Shown here: piece by piece, positions 45,241 to 56,400 of the stretch
Layout: every line of letters begins with the position of its first letter
Position numbering within the stretch: position 1 is the first letter of the stretch
Notes under the pieces: generated by a model
Databases searched by the model: none
The model's input: only the letters and a program-made list of their open reading frames with translations
Told to the model about the DNA's origin: nothing
Assembly: GCA_025594325.1 (NCBI GenBank)
Contig: JANHCV010000001.1
Coordinates: forward strand, 2,356,001-2,420,000
Source of the DNA: Blastocladiella emersonii ATCC 22665
Lineage: Eukaryota > Blastocladiomycota > Blastocladiomycetes > Blastocladiales > Blastocladiaceae
Length of the DNA stretch: 64,000 nucleotides
Direction: 5' to 3'
Position numbers and translations under genes: made by a program

Positions 45241-47920
45241 TCACGTCGCCTGGGACTGCATGCGGCTGTGGAGGTACCACCGCAGCGCGCGGATCGCGTG
45301 GATGTGGTGCACCTTGCGCTGGACCGCGGGCGACGGCGTCGGTGCTGCTGGCCGCGGCGGCGGCGGCTGCGCGCCGCGGAGCGACATGCCGGCCATGGAC
45401 CCGGCGAGCGCGTCGGGGTCGTGCGAGCTCGATCGGCGCGGCGGGAGCGCCGGTGCCGCCATCGGTTTCGACTGCTGCTGCTGCGACGGGTGCGCTCGTG
45501 GCTGTGCGGGCGGCGGCCGCGCGGCAGCGACGGGTGCGGGCGCGGGCTGCTTCTGCGCCACCGAGTCCTTTTTGCTCTTGTCCTTGCCCTTGCCCTTCTT
45601 CCCCTGGACCCCCGCGGCGCCAGCCTTCTGCTCGTCGGCGGCCGCGATATCCGCGGTGCCGACGCTGCGGAACTCGAAGACGGGGAGGATCTCGCGCTCG
45701 AGCTCCTTCTGGCGGCGGCGCTCTTCCTTGGCGCGGCGCTTGGCCTCCTTCTGCTCGAGCCGCAGCTTGCGGTACGCGGACGTCGAAATGTTCGAGTAGT
45801 AGGCGTGCACGGGCTGTTCCTCGGGGAGCGGCACGTTGCCGGCCGACGACGCGGGCGGGGTCGGGAGCAGCGGCGCGGAGCTCACGCCGGAGCCCGAGCC
45901 GGGGACGAGGAACGGGTCCGAGCCCGTCGCGCGCATGCCGGGCGGCAGACTCGAGGACGAGGACGGCGAGGACATGCCGATAGCGGCGCCGAGCGAGTGC
46001 GACGACGCGGACGCCGTGGACGCGACGGACATGGGCGGCGGGACGAAGCTGAACTGGCCGTACGGGTCCGGGGTGGCCGAGGTGGTCGAGGGGGGCGCCG
46101 AGGTCGCGAGCGCCTCGAGGAAGAAGGCCACGTCCGGGTCCGTGGCGCACATGTTGGTCTCGAGCTGGTCGAGGTACCCGAGAATGGTGCGCGAGTCGAT
46201 GTCGGGCATGGTTGACAAAATGGGCGTCGCGAGCAGGTTGCCCGAGACGAGGCCGGGCGCGAGGTGGTCGAGCGACGCGGCCACGTTGGCGTCGTACGTC
46301 GGCGCGAGCCGCTGCTTCTTGACCTCCTCGAGGAACAGGTCGAGCTCGTCGAGGTCGTCGAGCGCGCGTTTCGGCGGCGCCGTGGTCCGCGTTGCAGGCG
46401 CCGGCCCCGCCGCCGCCTGGAAGTCAGGCGGGAGGAGCTGCGGGAGCGCCTGCTGCTGCTGCTGCTGCTGCTGGAGCTGGAGCTGCATCATCATCTGCGC
46501 GTGCTGCTGCTGCTGGTGCACCACGTCGCCGGAGAGCGCGCCTGAGAAGTTGGACTGATAGGCTACAAATCGGAGGTAAGAAAACGAGTCAAATCAAGGC
46601 GACATCACACAGCATGCGCAGGCCGCGATGCGTACAGGTGCCGTTGCCGACGGCCGAGTCGGGCGTGGGCGGGAAGGTGAGCGGCGACGGGTGGCGGCCG
46701 GCCATGCCCTGCACGGCGAGGGGCGAGGGCGTCTGCAGCAGCGGGTCGTACGGCGCCATGTTGGGGCTCACGTAGTGGGCCTGCTGTTGCTGCTGGTACG
46801 GCGGCGCGAGGCCGGGGTGCATCGGCATGGCGTAGTGCGGCGCCGAGCACGTCGACGAGACGCGTGGCGGCGCGACGACGGCGGGCGGCGTGGTCGCGTA
46901 CGCGGGCGAGGGAGGCGCGGCTGCTGCAGCCGAGGCGGCGGCGAGGGCCGATCCGGGCGGGCCGGCGACGACGGTGCCCTGCGGGGTCTGGAAGTAGGCG
47001 GCGTTGTTGGGTCCGGCACCGATGAGGACCGAGCCGGGCGGGATGCCGGGCGGGAGCGATCCAGAGGCCGAGGGCGGCATGTGGGGGGCAGCAGGACCCG
47101 CCGTGTACACGGGCGCCGAGGCCACGGCGGCCGAGGGCCTTGGCACGGCGTGCTGCAGCCGCTGCTGGACGACAGGTGCCGAGGCGGCAGGTGCGGCGGC
47201 GACAGCAGCTCCATTCACCGGACTCGGGCCGGGCGCAGCAGCGGCGCCGTCGGGCGAGAGCGGGAGATGGACGCGCTCGTGCTTCTTGAGGTCCTGCGGG
47301 CGCTTGAAGCGCTTGCTGCAGGCGGTGCAGACGTGCGGCTTGAGCGGGACGTGGACGCGCAGGTGCGACGTGATGTGGTCGCGCTTCTGCTTCTCGATGC
47401 CGCACTCGGACTTGCCGTCGGGCAGGATCCACGCGCACCGCAGGCACAGGTTGCCCGACGTCTTGCGGCCAATGTGGTCGTTGGTCAGGTGCGAGAAGAG
47501 CGCCTCGGGCTCGAGGAACACCTGCTCGCACCCGCGCCAAAGGCACGCGAAGGGCCCGTCGTCGTCGTCCTCGTCCTCGTCGCTCGCGTGCGCGCTGGCA
47601 CCGCGGGCCTTGGGCGGCGGCGCAGGCGCGGAGGAGGCGGGCGGGTGCTGCAGCGGCTGCTGCGACACGGCGGGCATCGGCATGGACATGGGAGTCGGGA
47701 CCGGCATCGCCATGGGCATCGACATGGGCTGCATTGGCTGCTGGTGCTGCGGATACTGCTGCTGCTGGTACGACATGAAGTGGCGCGGGTCGTCCTGCGG
47801 CGGCGAGTAGTAGGCGCGCGACGCGGCGGCCATGTCGGCGGGCGTGGGCGGCAGCGGGCGGACCGAGCGGGGAGGCGCGGGCGCGGCGGCGGGCGCGGCG
47901 TGCGCGTACGACGAGGACAT
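45241..47920 (-). CDS. pacC: PacC/Rim101 pH-response transcription factor
   Basis: Exons 47920-46636 and 46562-45241 (minus strand) give 868 residues. Three C2H2 fingers span about 126-218: [21 protein letters not shown], then [20 protein letters not shown], then [16 protein letters not shown]. This triplet is diagnostic of PacC/Rim101, which activates alkaline-response genes after proteolytic processing. The C-terminal exon has [20 protein letters not shown], like the PacC C-terminal region, and a basic coiled segment ([17 protein letters not shown]) that may hold a nuclear signal. Finger 2 has a widened C-X10-C loop instead of the usual C-X4-C. Both halves are Gln/Pro-rich. The single intron is 73 nt with a GTACG donor; reading through it would meet a stop and lose the C-terminal half. 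Confidence 0.93.
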
Positions 47921-48719
47921 GGTGGTGGCGGTTGCTGAGATGGTAGGGTGGCGTTCGTGTGCCGACCAGGGCGGGACACGAGTGGAGCGAAGGTGGAGAG
48001 AGGCGATTTCACCCGGCGGTGCCTCGTTGAGGGATCCCGCGGCCAGCCAGCGTGGACGGGGGCACGATGCGGGCGCGATGCAGCGAGTCGGAACGCTTCG
48101 TTGAGCAAGCGTGCGGGGGCACGAGGGAGGGGAGCGACAAAAGCGGCCGCGGCAGCGCGGGAGGGAGGAGCCCGGTTCTTGGCAAATCACCTGACGCGAA
48201 CAGTCGCGACACGCCTCGCCAGCGGGTGCCTCTCTCGCTCGTCGTTTGCTGGCTCGCTCGCACGCTTGGCGAGGGCGCAACAACAATGAACTGCTGCGGC
48301 CGTAGGGCTGGCCGTAGGGTCCCTGCTGCGGCTCACGGTGACGACACGGTTAGGGCTCGGGTTAGGACTCGGCGCGAACGCGCGAACGTGGCCGTCCGCG
48401 ACCACTTCGTGATGCGAGCCTGATCCACCTAGGAAACCGTGGTCGCTGAGCGGGAAACAACCATGGCCGTGGTGCCATCTCTCGTGTCGAGATCTGGTCC
48501 GCGCGCTGATCTTGTGCGCGTGCACCTGGCAACGAAGAGTGTGAGCATCACGTTGGCGGCGCCTCAGCCACTGATGGTGCCGCACGTCGCCGGCCCGATC
48601 CCGATCCGCCCCCCTGGACCGCTCTGCGCCACGGACCACGGCGGTCAACAACGACAACGGATCTTCTCTCTTCCGCCTCGAACGCGACTATCGTCTCGAT
48701 CCCGTTACGCATCAACACC
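47921..48719. promoter_or_regulatory. Divergent promoter region, pacC and spermidine synthase genes
   Basis: About 800 bases with no accepted gene. Two short TTAGG-type words sit near 48349-48365 but are too few to be a telomere remnant. Sites bound by PacC itself (GCCARG) were not mapped systematically. Confidence 0.35.
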
Positions 48720-49721
48720 ATGTCGTCGTCGTCGTCGGCCCCTGTCCCCGCCTCGCCCGCCAAGGCCGTGCGCCCGCGCGACGAGCCCGCGTCGCCCGCG
48801 GCCGCCGCCGCGACCAAGAAGGCCAAGGCCGATCTCGCGCACCCGAACATCAAGGACGGGTGGTTCCGCGAGACCACGGCCATGTGGCCCGGGCAGGCCA
48901 TGTCGCTGCAGGTCGAGGAGATTCTGCACGTCGAGCGGTCGCAGTACCAGGACGTGCTCGTGTTCCGCAGCGCCACGTACGGCAACGTGCTGGTGCTCGA
49001 CGGCGTGATCCAGGTCACGGAGCGCGACGAGTGCGCGTACCAGGAGATGATCGCCATGCTGCCGCTCAACGCCCACCCGAACCCCAAGAAGGTGCTGGTC
49101 GTCGGCGGCGGCGACGGCGGCGTGCTGCGCGAGGTCGTCAAGCACCCGTCGGTCGAGTCGGTCACGCTGTGCGAGATCGACGAGGCCGTGCCGCGCGTCT
49201 CCAAGCTGTACCTGCCCAAGCTCGCCGCGGGCTTCGACCATCCCAAGGTCACGGTCCACATTGGCGACGGCTTCGAGTTCCTCAAGGACAAGCAGGGCGT
49301 CTACGACGTGATCATCACCGACTCGTCCGACCCCGTCGGCCCCGCCGAGGCCCTGTTCCAGGACTCGTTCTTCTCGCTGCTGCACACGGCCCTCACCCCG
49401 AACGGCATTATGTGCTCGCAGGGCGAGTGCTACTGGCTGCACCTCCAGCTCATCGCCGACGTGCTCACCACCACCCGCACCATCTTCCCCTCCACGGCCT
49501 ACGCCACCGTCTCGATCCCGACCTACCCCTGTGGGACGATCGGCTTCATCCTCTCGTCCAAGGAGGCCAACAAGGACTTTGGCAACCCGATCCACGCCAT
49601 TTCCGCCGCCGAAGAGAACGAGCTGTACCGCTTCTACAACGCCGACCTGCACAAGGCCGCCTTCCAGGTCCCGACGTTCGTGCGCAAGGCCATCGAGGGC
49701 GCCATCAACAAGAAGGAGTAG
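48720..49721 (+). CDS. SPE3: Spermidine synthase
   Basis: A single exon of 333 residues. After a Ser/Ala/Lys-rich N-terminal extension comes [20 protein letters not shown], the beta-strand entry domain, then the nucleotide motif [15 protein letters not shown] (about 124-138) and the catalytic loop [26 protein letters not shown] and [10 protein letters not shown] follow as in spermidine synthases. The enzyme moves an aminopropyl group from decarboxylated S-adenosylmethionine to putrescine in the cytosol. The extension of about 40 residues is longer than in yeast Spe3. The start at 48720 is the first ATG in frame. A short CATAAATAC element after the stop may be a polyadenylation signal. Confidence 0.95.
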   Translation: MSSSSSAPVPASPAKAVRPRDEPASPAAAAATKKAKADLAHPNIKDGWFRETTAMWPGQAMSLQVEEILHVERSQYQDVLVFRSATYGNVLVLDGVIQVTERDECAYQEMIAMLPLNAHPNPKKVLVVGGGDGGVLREVVKHPSVESVTLCEIDEAVPRVSKLYLPKLAAGFDHPKVTVHIGDGFEFLKDKQGVYDVIITDSSDPVGPAEALFQDSFFSLLHTALTPNGIMCSQGECYWLHLQLIADVLTTTRTIFPSTAYATVSIPTYPCGTIGFILSSKEANKDFGNPIHAISAAEENELYRFYNADLHKAAFQVPTFVRKAIEGAINKKE

Positions 49722-49765
49722 GCGTAGTGGTTCGCTAGCTATCATAAATACATGTATCTATCCGA

Positions 49766-50608
49766 CTAGCGCTCCGAGTCTAGATCGTTCGGGTCCACGG
49801 CCGCGCGCTCGTGGAACGGCACGTAGCCCGGCCGCGCCAGGTTGGTCCGCGTCCACCCGCACGCCATGCACTGGTACACGACGCGCGGCGCCGTCGAGCC
49901 CGTCATGCGCTTCCACGCCGGTTCCGCTGCTGTCGCTGGTTCGGACTCGGCGGTCTTGGCGGTCTCGGCGTTCTTGGGCTCGGCGGGATCTACGAAGTAG
50001 CGGTCAGTGATGCGTTCGGTGTGAGCACGCTGAGAACGCGTACCAGTCACGTCAATGTCGCACGTCGCACCCGGGACCATGAACGTGGAGCACCGCCGGC
50101 ACACCGAGTGCTTGACGCTCGGGTCACTACACGTCGATCCAGTAAGAACAACCCCCACGCCGATCAACTCCACGCCAGCGTACATCTTGAGCGAGCTCTT
50201 GCGCGCCGTCGCCATCATCTCGCGCGCGAGGTGCCGGCCCAGCGCCGTGAGCCCCGGTAGCTGCTCGTGCGGCGCGTGCTTCCGCCGCGATTTGCGCTTG
50301 CCCTTCACATCCTTCTTCTCGACGCGACCCGAAGGCGCCGGTGCCGACTGCGGCAGCGACACGAGGTGCGCGGCCTGCATCAGAAAGTTGAGCCGCCGGT
50401 AGAGCTCCGAGCCCTCGCCCGGACCCACAATGTCGCGGCGCGCGGCTTTGACGGCCTTCTTGGACTGTTTCTGCTGCTGCTTCTGAGCCTGCTTCGGCTG
50501 CTGTGGCTTCTTGCCGCCCCTGCCCGCCGGCGTCGGTGCCCCCGCGTCGCTGGCCGCGTCGGGTCTCACCTCCGGCGCGACGGTCGTTGATTCATGTGTA
50601 GACTCCAT
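49766..50608 (-). CDS. RPR2: RNase P/MRP subunit Rpp21 (Rpr2)
   Basis: Exons 50608-50184, 50126-50044 and 49989-49766 (minus strand) give 243 residues. The core RRLNFLMQAAHLV, the zinc-ribbon first half DPSVKHSVCRRCSTFMVPGATC and the second half VVYQCMACGWTRTN match Rpp21/Rpr2, a protein of nuclear RNase P and MRP that helps process tRNA and rRNA precursors. The N terminus is Lys/Gln-rich. Introns of 57 and 54 nt are multiples of three and have no in-frame stop, so unspliced RNA would still be translatable. Splicing yields LKIDPSVK and DVTDPAEP, the expected forms, and both have consensus GTACG donors and GTAG acceptors. The gene diverges from TFIIB. Confidence 0.9.
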   Translation of the reverse strand: MESTHESTTVAPEVRPDAASDAGAPTPAGRGGKKPQQPKQAQKQQQKQSKKAVKAARRDIVGPGEGSELYRRLNFLMQAAHLVSLPQSAPAPSGRVEKKDVKGKRKSRRKHAPHEQLPGLTALGRHLAREMMATARKSSLKMYAGVELIGVGVVLTGSTCSDPSVKHSVCRRCSTFMVPGATCDIDVTGTRSQRAHTERITDRYFVDPAEPKNAETAKTAESEPATAAEPAWKRMTGSTAPRVVYQCMACGWTRTNLARPGYVPFHERAAVDPNDLDSER

Positions 50609-50896
50609 TGCAACGAGTGAGCGGTTGATCGTCCGTGGAACAGGAGCGAAGCCGATGGATCACGCGACGGTGGTGCTTGCTCGCGAAGTGTCCGCTTCGA
50701 GTCGAAGCGAGCGGCTCGGCTCGGTCTCTCCCGCGCCCCGTGCTTCGCGCCGCGACGACATGTAAAATGCAGCGCCCTGCCTGCGACGCTCGCTCCCCTT
50801 TGTCGCTGCAGCCCGTCGTGTCCGAGCCGCATCCGACCGTTCGCACTTGGTGCACTCTGCCTGCCCGTCTCCCTCGTGAACCTTGAACCGTGAACC
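50609..50896. promoter_or_regulatory. Divergent promoter region, RPR2 and SUA7 genes
   Basis: A 288-base divergent spacer with an inverted repeat, CGCTTCGA at 50693-50700 and TCGAAGCG at 50702-50709. An outer GCTCGC/GCGAGC pair at 50679 and 50707 overlaps it. Confidence 0.45.
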
Positions 50897-52037
50897 ATGT
50901 CGACGACGTCCGCGCTGAACGCGGCCAACAAGGCGTCCAAGGAGGAGCTGTACCGCAGCGTGCAGCCGCAGGACGCCGAGGACGCCAAGTACGCGCAGAC
51001 GACGCAGGTGCAGCAGCAGGACCTGAACGTGCGTCTCGTGTGCACGTACTGCAAAAAGGACCCGCCCAACGTCATCGAGGACTTCAAGCAGGGGGACCTG
51101 GTGTGCGCCGACTGCGGCACCGTATTCAAGGACCGCATCATCGACACGCGGTCCGAGTGGCGCACCTTCTCGGCCGACGAGGGCGGCGACGACCCGTCGC
51201 GCGTCGGGTCCACGGAGAACGCCCTCATGGGGTCCATGAACATGGAGACCACCATCAACGACGCGCGCGGCGGCACCTCGGGCCCAGGAAAGGACCTGTC
51301 CAAGGCCCACGCCAAGACCTCGTCGATCCGCGACCACAAGGTCGTCCTCCAGGGGTTCAAGGAGGTCGGCACCCTCGGCGAGAAGCTCGGCCTGCCGAAA
51401 AACTACATTGACACGGCCAAGCAGTACTTCCGCACCGCCGTCGAAAAGGACCTCAACGTCCAGAAGCGCGTCGCCCACTACGCCGGCGCCTGCCTCCTCC
51501 TCGGCTGCCGTAAGCACGGCGTCACGCGCACCATTGACGAGTTTGCCCGCATGCTCGGCATCAAGAAGCACGGTACGTTGACTCGGTTCGTCGCTCGTTC
51601 GCCGTGGGCCAACTGACCTTGCACACATCCTTTTCGCGGGAACAGAGTTCGGCCGCCTGCTCCTGCAGGTCAACAAGACGGTGGCGAACCTGGCGCGCCA
51701 GGAGACCATCGACACGGGCGCACGCCTGTGCGACGCGCTGGACCTCCCCGCGTCGTCGGCGCAGCTGGTGACCGAGGTGTCGCGCAACGCGCGCGACATT
51801 GACGAGCTGGCGAGTCGCGTCCCCGGCACGATCCAGGGCGCGGCCGCGCTGTTCGTGTCGCAGCTGATCGGCATGCCGCGCAGCGTCAAGGACATCTCGG
51901 TCAAGGTCGACGTCGCCGAGACCACCATCAAGGTCGCGTTCCGCCTCATGCTCCAGCACCGCGACCGCATGCTGTCCAAGGACAACGCGGCAAAGTACGC
52001 GACCCAGCTCGCTGCCCTGTACGACATTACGGCCTGA
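50897..52037 (+). CDS. SUA7: Transcription initiation factor TFIIB
   Basis: Exons 50897-51572 and 51646-52037 give 355 residues. The zinc ribbon has Cys49, Cys52, Cys70 and Cys73. The B-reader SEWRTFSADEGGDDPSRVG follows, then two cyclin folds with YRTAVEKD-like helices (KQYFRTAVEKDLNVQKR) and ACLLLGCRKHGVTRTIDEF, and in the second repeat AAALFVSQLIGMPRSVKDIS. The protein bridges TBP and RNA polymerase II at promoters. The N-terminal 45 residues before the ribbon are Gln/Ala-rich and longer than in yeast or human. The single intron (73 nt, GTACGT) splits the IKKHEFGR motif, and splicing restores it. Confidence 0.96.
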
Positions 52038-52106
52038 GAGGCGCGGCGGCGCGGACTGTAACCGATCATTATAAAAAACGTGTGTGACTTTTTCAAAATT
52101 TGCTCC

Positions 52107-53116
52107 TCACGACAGCAGCGTCATGAGCTCGGCCGCGCGCGTCTGCGCTAGCGCAATGTACGACTTGAGGTCCGCGAGCGGCACGGCCGCGCCGCCCATC
52201 TTGTGCATGCCGAGCAGCGGGCCCGTCGGGTTCAGACCGTCGACGATCACGGTCGTCGCCTGCTCCTGCAGGTCCTCTTCCTCGGCCGTCGGGTCGGCGA
52301 GGATACGGCTACACACGTCGCGCGGGGTTAGTCTGGGGTGGATCTGATTTGGGAGCGCGAGCGAGCGTACCCGTCAAACGTCGCGAGCGTGCTCGCCAGC
52401 GGGATGCGCTCCACGGTGAGCTCGACCGACCGGTCCGCGGGATCGGCGCGCACCGAGCCCTCCTCCTCGTTGAACACGGCCTTGGGCAACCGAACTAGAC
52501 ACACAGCACAATCAGTTGATGGGTCACAGCTCGAATGAGCCGAAACCACGCACCGTCCTTGAGCGCAGCAGCAAGCGCCAGGAGCGCCGCGTCGAGCACG
52601 TTGCCGTCGTAGCACAGGCACGACATGTCGGCGTACAGGACCCACGCGGCCATGCCGGACTCGATGCACAGGGCGTCCATGTCGATCATGGGCGCGCTAC
52701 AGAGTCGCACACTCACCGCGTCAGATCTTGGTCGCGCCAGTCACACCTCAATCGCGATATACCCACCGCGTGTGCAGATCCGCAATCAGCTGCGACAGCG
52801 TCTGCGCCTGGGGCGCGGGCGGGCCGGGCCGGAACGCGGACGACGCCATGGGCGGGAGGTCGACGTTGAGCACGAGGTAACCCTGGTCGGGCGTGGCTAG
52901 CGCGGGCGCGGCCACCTCGGCCTTGATCCCGCAGATCACCTTGGTCTCGCCGAGCGTCACGAGCGCGCTGCCCGCGGCCGACGGGATCACGCCCACGGCC
53001 ACCTCGGCCGACCGGAACTGCGCCAGCTGCCGCGCGTCCGGCCGCACACCCTCCACGACGAACCGGCGCAGGTACTCGCGCGGGTGCAGGCGTTTGATGG
53101 ATTCGTTGGATAGCAT
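52107..53116 (-). CDS. RRP43: Exosome core subunit Rrp43 (EXOSC8-like)
   Basis: Exons on the minus strand: 53116-52767, 52696-52554, 52494-52371 and 52308-52107, giving 272 residues. PREYLRRFVVEGVRPDARQ, ALVTLGETKVICGIKAEVA, YLVLNVDLPPMASSAFRPGP and LCYDGNVLDAALLAL follow the RNase PH fold of EXOSC8/Rrp43. This is one of six ring subunits of the RNA exosome in nucleus and cytoplasm and is catalytically inactive in eukaryotes. LADPTAEEEDL and MHKMGGA close the protein. The first intron has a GTGGGT donor, one of the few departures from GTACG or GTGCG. The start at 53116 precedes the conserved N-terminal helix (MLSNESIKRLHPREY). Confidence 0.92.
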
Positions 53117-53430
53117 GGCGTCGTTACGTTGCGATTGGTCAAGCGGGGTCAACGAGGCGGAGTGAAGGCAAACGGCGCGACGAGAGCGAAGGGAGAGCGA
53201 TTCGCGACGAGGTCACCTGACGCTGCATGACCGGCTGCTACACCGCGTCGACGCGTCGTGTCTCACGCGCGAGACATCGCGACCCGTGCGCGAGACACTC
53301 GCACGCAATCCACAGGTAAAGGGTCAAAACGGCTTGTATTGTCTCGTGCGCGAGAGTGGGCGCGGACGCGAGCGCGGGCAGCCCAGCACCGCTGAGCAGG
53401 TTTGCGAGGGAAGTGCGCGGTCCACCCAAC
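53117..53430. other. Spacer between RRP43 and HMG-box genes
   Basis: A 314-base spacer with the HMG-box gene 3' end and the RRP43 promoter. It is rich in CGCGAGAC and ACGCGTC words near 53245-53310, similar to those in other promoters here. Confidence 0.35.
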
Positions 53431-56400
53431 TTACTGCGTGCCCCATCCCTGCTGTTGCTGCTGCTGCTGCTGCTGCTGCGACGGCGGCTGCGTGTGGTAC
53501 TGGAACTGCGACGGGTGGAGCGCCTGGGGCTGGTACAGCGGGACCTCGGCGGTGTCGTAGGCGCGGCGCGGCGGCGGCGGCTGCGTGCGGAACTCGAACT
53601 GCCCGCCGCTGCCGGGGTACTGGGGCTGGCGCTGCTGCTGCTGGTGGTAGAACGGGTGCTGCGGGTCGACGGGCAGCTGCTCGGGACTCGGCCGGTACGC
53701 GAGCCCCGTCAGGACCGGGTTCACGACGGATCCGGATCGCGCGAACGCGTCCCCGTGCATCTGGCCCATCGACTGCGGCGGTGTCGTGAGCTGCGTCGGC
53801 GCCGCGGCCGTCGTGAAGTACATGGGCATGCTCGCGCGGCCCCCACCCCCGCTGCCAGACCCGCTGCTGTGGCCTAGCGCGTCTGCGAGGTTGCCCGTCA
53901 TCCCGGCCCCACTGCCGCCCGGATCCAAGCTCATCATCCACGATCCGTCGGGCGGCGTCGCGCGCCCCGCTGCCGCGGCCGCCGCCGCGGGATGCGAGAG
54001 CCCAAAATGCGCGGGCGCGCCGCTGCCCGAGTGCTGCGAGAACGTCGTGAGCGCGCCCTCGAGCGCGCCCGTAACGCCCACGACGGCCGCCGTGTTGAAC
54101 GACGACCCGGACCCGCCCGACGAGTGCGACGCGTTGCTACTGGACCCGATCGGGTGGAACGCGAGCGAGCTGGCGGCACCGGCCCCCGCACCCGCGCCGT
54201 GGTGCGTGTTCGAGTTGGAGTTGGACCGCGACCCCGTCAGCGAGCGGCGCAGGAGGGACGGCGACCCGGGTATCGAGGCGCCGCTCGCTGCCGCCGAGGG
54301 GAGCTGCAGGGATCCGGTGCTGGCGGACGCGCCGGTGCCCGTGGTGATGCGGAACTGGTGGTGCCCGGCGGACGACGCCACGCTGCTGGTCAGCGAGGTC
54401 TGCTGCTGTTGCTGCTGCGGCGGAGTAGATGCGGATGCCGCCGCAGCGACCACGGCGGCTGCGGGCGCAACCGACGCCGCGTCGCGTTTCCGGGCGACCG
54501 GCTGCCCGGCGCGCACCTTGCGACGGGGCTGGTACTTGTAGTCCGGGTACTTGGACTCGTGCTCCTGCTTGGCGAGGATCGCGAGCTCCTTGTAGTGGCT
54601 ACGCAGCGCGCGGTCGCAGTGTTAGCCGACGCCGACGCGATGAGACGGAACGAAACGAGAAAACGTACTTGCGGACCGACGCCGACTCGTTGCGCCACAT
54701 GTCGGAGATGACCTTGGACAGGTTCGGGTTCGACAGCTCCGGGTGCGCCGCCTTGGCCGCCTGGTACACGGACCGCCGGTACAAAAAGAACGAGTTCTCG
54801 GGCCGCGGGATCTTGCCCGCCTTGCCGCTCTTGGTCCCGGACAGCGACGCGGACGCCGCCCCCGTCGACGACGACGACGCAGCAGCACCGGCGGCGCTCG
54901 CGGCACTCGCGCTGGTCGCGAAACTCGCCGCGAAACTGGTATCGTGGCGGAGCGCGGGGCTCCCGCTCGCCTGCGTCGCGGTATCAAAGTCGCCTGCAAC
55001 CGAGCCCATGTACGGCGACGCGTGCGCTGGCGCTGATGGACCGCTCGGGAGCGGAGCCGAGGCCGCAAACTGGTGGTGCTGGTGCGACGTGTGGCTGTAC
55101 ACGACGGACGGCGCGCGGCCGACGACGGAGCTCGCGTCGTCGCCCTGGATCGATGACGCGGGCGTGTGCCGCGACGCGCGCGAGGGCGATGCCGAGAGTC
55201 CGCGGTGCGGTACCCCGCCCGCCGTCTGCGTGGTGGGCGGGAGCCCGTTCGGCCCGTACACGCCGTAGATGGCGGCCTGGATCGTCGCGAGCGCGAGCGG
55301 CTGCCCGGTTGCCGCGTCGAGTGGGTACCCGGACACCGGGTCGACGGGGCAGTGCGCGAGGCGAATGTACTCGGTCACTTCGGGCGGCACGGTCCGCGCT
55401 GCCGCGTGAATCGCGTCGGCCGACGACCAGTGCGACTGCTGCGAGAGCGGGCTCGGGCCGACGGACCTGCCGAGCTGCGCATTGGCCGAGCCCGAAAGCG
55501 CCGGGATCGCGCCCGTCGACCCGCTCTTGACGCGGCCGGGGCCCGCGGAGCCCGTCGAGTGGTGGAACGACGGCGACGCGCCGTACGGCAGCGAGGACCC
55601 GGTGCTCAGCGGGTGCTGCTGCATCAGCGTGTCGTAGCCCGTCGAGAACTCGTATGCCGGCTGCTGCTGCTGCGTGGTGGTGGCGCGCTGCGGTTCGGGC
55701 ACGCGCGGCGACCCGCCGAGCCCGCCGACCGCAGCCATGCGCGCTGCGACCTCGTCGGCCTGTGCGTAGTGCTGCTGGCCCGACAGCCCGCTCTGCATGG
55801 ACGAGAGCCCCGAGGCGATCTGCGACTGGCTCCCAAATATGGACGACGAGAAGCTCGCAGACGAGAAATCGAGCGAGCCCATGGACGGCGACTGGAACTG
55901 GTCGAACGACCCAAGCGCGCCGAGCATCAGGCGGCCGGAGCCCAGCTGGCTGCTGAGCGCGCCGTTGCCGTTGCCCGTTACGCTCGACTGCTGCTGCTGC
56001 TGGTAGTGGTCGAACGAGGACTGTGCGGCGGGCAGCGGCTGCGGTTGTGGCGGCACGCTGCCGGTTGTCCATGACCGCGACGCGTCGTAGCGCGGGAGCT
56101 GCTGCGGCTGCTGGAATGATGATGGTGGTGGTGGTGGCGGCGGTTGCTGCTGGATGGGCTGAGCGACCGAACCGCCAATCGCGCGCAGGTAGTCCTGGTG
56201 GAGCTGGTCGGCGGCCATGGAGTACGACGCCGGGTCGGCGTAGTCGACGGACGGCTGCGACGAGACGCCGGTGCCGTTGAGGGCGGCGAGGAGCGGGTTC
56301 ACCGAGCCGCCGCCGCCGTACGACGCGTCGAACGACTGCTGCTGCTGCTGTTGCTGCTGTTGCTGAAGTCGCTGGAGCTGCTGCTGTTGTTGTAGTTGCT

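Noticed and set aside
48341-48370. TTAGGG-like words (interstitial telomere?)
   Set aside because: There are only two imperfect copies, in a normal promoter region, so chance is the better explanation.
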